From NCBI GenBank assembly GCA_002964805.2, contig PUDQ02000024.1, forward strand, positions 682,001 through 746,000: DNA of 64,000 bases. The letters run 5' to 3'. The notes under the pieces are model-generated. The model had not been told where the DNA came from. It worked only from the letters and a program-made list of their open reading frames with translations, and made no database searches. Within the stretch, counting starts at the first letter, position 1. Each line of letters opens with the position of its first letter. The position numbers and the translations under genes were made by a program. Shown here one piece after another: positions 56,775-64,000 of the stretch. The stretch comes from Trametes villosa. Taxonomy: Eukaryota > Basidiomycota > Agaricomycetes > Polyporales > Polyporaceae.

Positions 56775-57388
56775 AATCCAAGGTCGTGTTGGGCTGGTGT
56801 GTCTAGTGTTCAGGGACTGTTTCTGGAGATTCTTGCTAGTTCTGCGTGTAGCGGGACGTTCGGTGGCAGGCAGCTGCCTGCATGTGTTTGTATGGACTGC
56901 TAGAAGGTACATAGTCGCATATAATCTCTCGGGTTCCTACCACATTTTACTGTACAGCTTACTGTAGAACATGTCAATATATCGTGAGCGCTTTCCATAC
57001 GTACCGGTTTATATTGAAGGTGTGGGTGCGTTTCCGGTGGCAGGTCCTGGTATGATCAAAGTCGTCGAGCTCCCGACCGATGGGCGCTTACATTCTCTCT
57101 CTCATCCATCAAATCTGCGAGTCACTGCAGCCGGAATACAACTCACTCTCACTCACTCTCCCTGCGGCACCGGAGCTGAGCACGATCCTGCCGGGTGTTC
57201 TGGCACTGGCTGGAAGACCGGACCCGCTAGCGGTGCATTTTCTCTCCGAAGCTGACTCATCGGGACCGCCTGCCTGAGCTCCTGAGCGTCGTTTTCAATC
57301 TGCAGCGGCAACTGGCTTCTCGTACATAATCCTCTATCTTGTACCACCACCACACCACCAATCCTCCACACCTTCGTTTCTTCGTTGC
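56775..57388. other. Intergenic region, desaturase / NFX1-like
   Basis: 614 bp. Contains the desaturase 3' UTR and the promoter of the zinc-finger gene. No gene is seen. Confidence 0.45.
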
Positions 57389-60300
57389 ATGCCTGAGGCC
57401 CCCGTCACCGCCGCGATCAATCCCCAACCACCTCCAGTCGGTCCCGACGGTGCCCCCCGCCCGCGTAACCGGCGCAGAGGAGGTGGAAACAACCCCCAGC
57501 CAGATCGCGGGGAAAACGCTGCAACCGTCGGAGGTACCGATTCACAGGGCGCTCGCAGGCCACGTAGGCCTCGCGCTCAAGACGGTACGACGGATGGACG
57601 CTCAGGTGAGCTGTCCAACATCCGCCCGGATGGACGCGGACCACCGCGGGGACCACCGGGCGCACCTCGAGGAGAACGAGGAGGAAACAGGGGAGGACAG
57701 GGAGGGCACCGAGATAGTCCCGTACACCCTGGTGCCTCAGTAGGCGACGACCCCGCTCGTTCTCGCAGGCCACGACGACCCAGGCAAGGCGGAGATGGCA
57801 CACACCCGAACGAAACCAACCGCCACACGCCCGCGGGTAGCGATGCCGCATCTGCAGCGGATGGCCAGTCCTCGAGAAACAGCAGGCCGCGCCGGAACCG
57901 CGGACGCAAGTTCCAGGGCGATTTGACCGAAGGCGCACCTGGTGAGACTACCGGCCAGGACGTACGCTCGTCGGAGAAGTACCGAAGCACCGCGCCGAAG
58001 CAAGACGATCTGACGTCGCGGCTCACTTACGACCTCAGCACGCCGCCCTACCCCGACTGTCTAATCTGTTTCGCACCGATAACGCCCATGCAGCCTACTT
58101 GGTCGTGCTCCCCGTCTCATCCGACCATGGTGGTATCGGATGACGAGCACCGTGACGGAACTTCGGGGAACACGCAGGGCGCGGATTCGAGCACGCAGTG
58201 CTGTTGGATGACATTCCACCTGAAGTGTCTCCACGCCTGGGCAGCAAAGAGCGTGAAGGACGTCGTGGAAGCCTGGAGAGCGAGAGGCGAGGTGAGAGAG
58301 GGCGATTGGAGATGCCCCGGATGCCAGTCCAAGCGCAGAGCTGTGCCCAGTAGCTACTGGTAAGCTGAAACCATACGCAATAGCGTGGATGCAACCCTGA
58401 CATCTCATCGTACAGGTGCTTCTGTGGATCTACCCCGGATCCCAAGCCGCCGCGCCTCGCGACCCCCCATTCCTGCGCGAGTCCCTGCACGCGTCCGCGT
58501 CCGTGCGGGCATCCGTGCTCGCTCAACTGCCACCCCGGGCCGTGTCCTCCCTGCCAAGTCACTACACAGATGCCGTGCTACTGCAGCAAGCAGACGCTCT
58601 CCTTCCGATGCGCACACCTAGGCCTAGGTAGGAACGGCATCCCGACCACCGGGGAGCTATCGTGCGGGCAGACGTGCGGCCGCCTTCTCAGTTGCGGAAA
58701 CCATACGTGCGAAGATACCTGCCACCCGGGCAGCTGCAAGCGCTGCCCGGTAAAGGTCACCGCGCGCTGCTACTGCGGCAAAGAAGAGAAGGAGCTGGGT
58801 TGTGGAGAAGGAGAAGACAGGGAGTGCACAGTGTTGCAAGACGGGAAGGAGGAGAAGTGGGTCGGGCGGTACGCTTGCCACAATACTTGCGACAGGTACT
58901 GCTTTTCTTTGTACTACCCAATGCATCAAGCTAACCTCCATGCAGGCCTTTTGACTGCGGCATTCATCACTGCTCAAAGCCTTGCCATCCGCCGTCCCCC
59001 GTGCCGGTGCCGTGTCCTCGGTCTCCCGCCATCGTCACACACTGCCCTTGCGGGAAGCACGTCCTCGCTCCCGACTCTGCGCCCTTCTTCCCGCCGCGCA
59101 CGCTCCTCACGCGCACAGCCTGCACGGATCCGGTTCCGACATGCGCGTCGACATGCATGAAGCCCCTCGAAGGCTGCGAGCACGTCTGTTCATCTCCTTG
59201 CCACACCGGACCGTGCCCTCCTTGCTCGATCGTGATCGTGCGTCCGTGCCGCTGCGGTTCGACGACGCGCGAGGTGCGCTGCTTCGAGGACCAAGCCCGC
59301 GCTCGCGCTCGAGCCCGCGGGGAGACAGGACCCAACGTGGAGATTACCTGCGAGCGTCCGTGCGGCGCGTTGAGAGCGTGCGGGCGGCACCAGTGCAATC
59401 GTCTGTGCTGCCCGCTCGCGTCGCTGGCGGGCTTGACGAAGGGGAAGGGGAAGAAGCGTGCCGGAGCTGCTGGAGACGCACTCGCTATCGTCGACCAAGA
59501 AGGCTGGCACGAGTGCGACCTCGTCTGCGGGAAGCTGTTGAGTTGCGGAAACCATCACTGCGAGGAGCAGGACCACAAGGGCCCTTGCCCGCCCTGCTTG
59601 AGGAGCTCCTTCGAAGAGGTACGCCGCTTCTCCTATATGCATGACTATATGCGGTGCTAACGACATCTCAGATGGTCTGCTACTGCGGCCGCACTGTTTT
59701 GGAACCGCCCATCCCGTGTGGCACGAGGATCGCCTGCACATACCCGTGTCGTCGAGACCGCCCTTGCGGTCACCCACAGACGCAACACGCGTGCCACGAA
59801 GACCCGGCGCCGTGCCCGCCTTGTCCCTTTTTGACTACGAAGAAGTGCGCGTGCGGTAAGAAGGCGGTCGACAACGTCCGCTGCTCCCAGGAGAAGGTCT
59901 CTTGTGGTACTACGTGTGGAAAGTATGTAGCAAGATCACACTTCATAGCTCTCATACTGACTCTGTCTGTCGCAGGCTTCTCGGCTGCGGCTTCCACCAC
60001 TGCGAGCGACTCTGCCACGGAGACGTGTGCGGCCCATGCCACGCGCCCTGCGGAAAGCCGCGCAAGCTCTGCATGCCCGCCATCCACCCGTGCACGCTCT
60101 CGTGCCACGCGCCCGCGTCGTGCGACGAGTCTGAGCCGTGCCGCGCGATCGTCACGATCAGCTGTCCCTGTGGGCGCATCCGCCAGTCCGTGCCCTGCGG
60201 GCGGTCGCTCGCGAACACCGCCGGGCGCGAGGGCGGGCAGCAGCTCAAGTGCACGAACGAGTGCGCGATCGCGAAGCGGAACGCACGCCTCGCGGAGGCG

Positions 60301-61016
60301 CTGGGCATCAACCCCGAGCGCGCGGACAGCAGGCTGAGCCAGGTCACATATCACGACGAGCTCACCGCGTTCGCGCGCGCGAACGCCAAGTTCTGCGCCA
60401 TCGTCGAGAAGAGCTTTGCCGAGTACGTCCCGCGACTCCCCTCTTCGCGTCGGTGCGCAGGTAGCTGACGACGTCCTATAATTACAGCTTCCTGGCGTCG
60501 GACAAGAAGAGCCAGATCCTGCCGCACATGCCGGAGCAGAAGCGCAAGTTCGTGCACGACCTTGCTGCGGTGTACCGGATGGACACGCAGATGGTCGACC
60601 AGGAGCCACACCGGAGTGTCCAGCTCCTGCGGCGCATCGACTCGCGCGTGCCGTCGCCGCTCCTCTCCGCGACCGTTGCGCCCGCTGGGCCCGCGCTGGG
60701 CAAGCTCGCGGATCTGCGCACGGGCACGGGCGGGCTGCAGCCGCTGTCGCGCCCCGGGTCCGCCGCGCGCGTGTCTCCGGCGCCGGGTGCTGGGGGCGCG
60801 GGGAGGGGCTGGACGTCGGTCGTGACACGCCAGCCTGTGCCTGCGCCTGCTGCGAGCTCATGGGGGTTGTCGTCCCCCGCGAGGGTACCGACCCCGGCGA
60901 GATCGACGAACCCGTCTCCTGGCCCTGTGCGGGTGGCTGCCGCGCCCGCGCCCGTGCCGCTGGTGCCTCCTACGCCTGCTGAGGATATACCAGACAACTG
61001 GGAGGACGAAATCTGA
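57389..61016 (+). CDS. NFX1/FAP1-type zinc-finger transcriptional regulator, 1,116 aa
   Basis: Six exons: 57389-58359, 58416-58895, 58946-59618, 59672-59922, 59976-60422, 60488-61016; total 3,351 nt. The first 220 residues are Arg/Gly/Pro-rich and disordered. A RING-type finger follows: CLICFAPITP, then CCWMTFHLKCLHAWA and WRCPGCQ. From about residue 325 to 850 are repeated NF-X1 fingers of the form C-G-x-H-x-C-x-x-x-C-H-x-G-x-C (for example CGHPCSLNCHPGPCPPC, CGNHTCEDTCHPGSCKRC, CGRHQCNRLCC, CGFHHCERLCHGDVCGPC). The C-terminal part HMPEQKRKFVHDLAAVY and HRSVQLLRRIDSR forms an R3H nucleic-acid-binding domain. Yeast FAP1 binds FKBP12 and confers rapamycin resistance; metazoan NFX1 binds X-box promoters. 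E3 ligase activity is possible from the RING. The last 100 residues are Pro/Ala-rich. The architecture makes the call secure. Confidence 0.95.
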
Positions 61017-61762
61017 ACTTTGAGGACCCTGTTCCTATCATCTTGAAAGTTGACGATGTTAGAGATGTTGTGCAGGTGTATTAAGCTGAACTGGAGTTGT
61101 CCATCGCAATCTTGCACGAAGTAGAGCACGCCATGTCTTGAGCTGTATCGTTACAACTGTCTGGATCCTAATGCATGTGTTCGCTTGGTGCGTTTGAACC
61201 TGACTTCGAGGGCCACACTCACAGGACATCTCCTCCAGAAGGCATCGATCGACAAGCGTACCTGTAGCAGCCTAGGCTGTGCATGGTTGAGTATACACAA
61301 AGCGGCTCGGCTTGGCAACTATTGTTCAAGGTGGCGACCTTTATCTCGCCTTCTATGAGGCGTAGCGACGAGAGAGCTGAGCACGAAAGAGCTATGGGCA
61401 GCACGTCGCTCGCCGACCCGCCAAAACGCACCAGGAGGGACGAGCGGGAGGGAGCGCAAGGGCCCTGTTTGGGCGAAAGAGGGCTGATTGGGGAGGCGGT
61501 GAAAGAAACACGAGTTGGAACGCTTTGGCTCGCGGTCACGTGTACGCGACCAAGCGCGCCCGCGGCCACATTCAGTGCGCCCTATAAGAACCGCCGCCGC
61601 CCTCCTCCTCCTCCCCCCACGGCCACCCCCCTCACCTCCTGCCAGCCGTACCCCAGCGCACCTCCTCCGTCTCGCACACCCGCACCCGCATCACAGCCTG
61701 CCATTGCCTCGCGCCCCCCGCCCGTCCCCACTACTTCCAATCCCGCTAGCCGAGCACCCATC
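61017..61762. promoter_or_regulatory. Intergenic region with E-box and TATA box upstream of the acidic unknown gene
   Basis: CACGTG at 61537-61542 and TATAAGA at 61583-61589 are 40 bp apart. The TATA lies 174 bp upstream of the ATG, compatible with a long CT-rich leader. Nothing coding is seen before 61600. Confidence 0.45.
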
Positions 61763-63200
61763 ATGGCCGCCCTCCTCTTCGCGGACGTAATCGTCGACAT
61801 AAACGAGATCCTCTGCGTCCTCAAGGCGTACGACGACAGCAAGATCGCTGCGCCAGTCGCACCTCCCGTCGTCGTACCACTCCTCCCCATCGCCGCGCCT
61901 GCGCCACGACGGCCCGCGGCGGACTTCGCCACCGTCCTCCGCTGGGAGGGATCCGAGGGAGAACCGCAGTTCAACGACATGTATAGTGCAGAGGTACATG
62001 ACGATTCCGTGAGTGCCCCTTTCCGCGCAATTCGGGCGCGATCTAACGCTAACCGTGCGCTCGCCACAGTACCTCAAGTCGGGCGGGGTGTACACCCAGC
62101 GCCTCCTCGCGCGCGGCCGCGTCGTGGCCAGGTACTCTGCCGAGTGCGACTACGCGCGTGCGATGGGCAACCCCGCGCTCCTGAATCAGGCGCCGCCGTG
62201 GCCACCTGCCCCCGAGCTCATCGCAAACCCGCCCGACTGGGGTGTGGCCGCCACCGTCCAGAGCGGGGTGGCGCCACTCCCTTCCCAAGTCTCGGAACTT
62301 GCCGTCGAATCGGTCGACGAGTGGTCGGACGAGCAGTCGCAGGCTGGCACGGAGTCCCACTTCCTCGAAGAGCAGCCTGAAGGCCGAAGCTGGGACACCG
62401 CGTCGACGAGCGTTTACTCCGAGCGCGGCAGTCCACCGATGTTCGACGAGGACGAGGACAAGGACGAGTGCGCCACTGGGTTCTTCATCGGGCGCGACGG
62501 GAACGAGTGGCCCATGCCGCCGCCCGAGTGCATGCCCGGTAGCTCCCCAGCACCCTACACGCGCCAGATCGACTACCGCGGGATGTTCTCTCCCAGCGCC
62601 ACCGAGGATAGTCTGGCAGATGACGAAGCGTCCTACGCAACGGACTCGGACGAAGCGCCGCTGGAGCCGGAGGGTCGGGTCGTATGGTCGGCGGAGGGCT
62701 ACGACGGCGACTCCGATGAGGAGTACGAGGACGAGGACGTTAGCGAACGCCGGACAGGATACGATACCCCGCCACCACTATCGCACTCGACTTGGAGCTC
62801 ACCTTCATCGGGCTCCGCGCCGTCGCCAGACCACTCCCCGGTCCCGCAGACGCCACCAAAGGGCCATTGTCCCTCGCTGGCGGACCTCGGACGCCAATGG
62901 TACGCGTCGTTCGGCAAGGAGCTTCAAGTACGCCTCCCGCCGCTCCCGTATCCCTCGACGCCGAAGCCCGACATATCGCCTAAAACTTCGGTTGTATGCG
63001 AGTTCGATCCTTGGGCATACCGTTCAGTACCGGAGGCGCGTCGCGGACGCAACGAGGCAGCGGCCAAGGGACCAGTTGTTCCCCATATCCTGGGACGGGG
63101 TGCCTCTCCGTGGCCTACCCCTCCGCCGCCACCAGACCCTTACGAATCCGACAGCGAGCTTAGGCGAGGGCGAGACCGAGTGCCAAAGTGCCTCGGTTGA
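61763..63200 (+). CDS. Unrecognised acidic protein, 458 aa
   Basis: Two exons, 61763-62008 and 62070-63200; total 1,377 nt. The first 80 residues look folded: FADVIVDINEILCVLKAYDD, then a Pro/Ala linker and FATVLRWEGSEGEPQFNDMY. After the intron YLKSGGVYTQRLLARGRVVAR and ECDYARAMGNPALLNQ continue it. From about residue 180 the chain is acidic and low complexity, with SVDEWSDE, FDEDEDKDE, YDGDSDEEYEDED and Ser/Pro blocks, then a more basic end. No known domain is recognised. There is no signal peptide or membrane segment. The promoter carries CACGTG and TATAAGA. Codon use matches its neighbours, so it is a native gene. It may be specific to basidiomycetes. Confidence 0.72.
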
Positions 63201-64000
63201 TGAAGCCTATCCCTACGAAACCGCTTCGGCGCAAGTGTCGAGATACGATGTGGACAGTCTCGTTTCCTATCTTCTGTGTTCCTGTTACGCCGTCTGAGAA
63301 TCGGACTAAAACACGCTCTTGAAGCGTGGATAGTGTGTCGTACTACCTTGTATTGCTTTCCGCTTCTGTGTCTTTGGTTGTTGACTGTGCGGTTTGTGAC
63401 CTTAATAAATGTGAGGGTGCGGCCGCCGGCATGGCACCCTCGGTCGAGTCTTCGACCCAGCTTTCGCTCAATATTGTGGGACCTCTCAGGATTACGGTTC
63501 CCAGAGCTCCACAGCATCGGTCTTCTAGATTCCAGAATGTGCCAATTGTGAAAGTGAGAAAGGGTGACGTCGGATTCACGCAGAACGACGTGTCGCGGAA
63601 AGCGCGACCTCCCAAACAGGCCAGAACACGGTCACGAGCGCCGATACACGTCGGGACGCGCCTGCGCGTAGGGCCTCGTCTGACACTTCCAATCCACATC
63701 TGGAGGAGCTGGACGGTGCCATCGAATGGATGACGCCTTCAGAGTGCGCTTCCGTTCCACATATGTTTCTTCCTCTTCCTTCGAATCTTTCTCTGACACG
63801 CACGCACTCACTCTCCCATCATATTCCCGCTTTCACCAGCCTTCCCCTCGCTACACTGGCAGATGCTCGGCAGTAGAAGCCCACAAGGCATTTACATCTG
63901 AAAAATAGCAGGCAGCTGCGGCGGTCGACGCGTTCTCCCGCGGTTGCCTAGTTAGCAACGCGCATACATCGAGAGGGGACGCGTCAGGCGGAACGACCTC
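63201..64000. other. Right end of window, no supported gene
   Basis: 800 bp. An ATG ORF at 63431-63733 (about 100 codons) lacks a motif and has no splice partner inside the window; it could be the start of a gene continuing to the right. Otherwise 3' UTR of the acidic protein. Confidence 0.35.
63404..63409 (+). terminator. Candidate polyadenylation signal AATAAA
   Basis: AATAAA 204 bp after the stop of the acidic protein, in an AT-rich pocket. Confidence 0.35.

Noticed and set aside
63431..63733. About 100-codon ORF near the right edge
   Set aside because: No motif and no partner exon inside the window; cannot be supported.

Overview
The window looks like nuclear DNA of a filamentous basidiomycete, most likely an Agaricomycete of the polypore type. 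Protein genes are GC-rich and dense on both strands. They are broken by many short introns (about 50-70 bp, GT/AG, with CTNA-like branch sites), some flanking exons of only 11-18 nt. A DUF6533 membrane protein, a BVMO-like flavin monooxygenase pair and a hydantoinase/DUF917 fusion all fit this group. I rebuilt 20 protein gene models by hand: 19 complete, plus one MLH1 cut by the window edge. I also found one tRNA. Wherever I give exon lists, reading phase closes across every junction and the summed length is a multiple of three.

Layout. 0-3 kb: the 5' end of MLH1 (-) diverges from an unrecognised disordered protein (+); four ACGCGT boxes lie between them. 3-10.5 kb: a 20-exon hydantoinase/oxoprolinase fused to a DUF917 (S-methyl-thiohydantoin desulfurase-type) domain (-) diverges from an amidase (+). 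10.7-19.3 kb: a LYC1-like acetyltransferase (-) diverges from two tandem, nearly co-linear 16-exon flavin monooxygenases (+). 19.6-24 kb: proteasome RPN1 (-) diverges from a CBS-domain protein (+). 24.4-27.4 kb: a seven-transmembrane receptor-like gene (-) with a 0.84-kb terminal-inverted-repeat element inside one intron. 29.4-33.4 kb: a PTEN phosphatase (-), a tRNA-Ala(CGC) and SDH4 (+). 34-39.8 kb: an APH/kinase-like phosphotransferase (-) and TFIIA small subunit (-), separated by 2.5 kb with no supported gene. 40.6-47 kb: an unresolved coding-like segment, Enhancer of polycomb EPL1 (+), and the DUF6533 protein (+). 47-52.2 kb: a 1,232-residue protein with five C-x4-C-x12-C-x2-C/H repeats (-) diverges from an NFKBIL1-like protein (+). 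53-64 kb: proline iminopeptidase, delta-12 desaturase, an NFX1/FAP1 zinc-finger protein and an acidic unknown protein, all (+).

Most of the window is housekeeping: mismatch repair, proteasome, respiratory complex II, PI(3,4,5)P3 signalling, basal transcription, NuA4 chromatin and lipid desaturation. The items most likely to be new are the five-repeat cysteine protein at 47-51 kb, the inverted-repeat element in the 7TM intron, the MluI-box cluster at MLH1, and the head-to-head hydantoinase-DUF917/amidase pair. All functional calls rest on sequence motifs read by eye; no database search was run.
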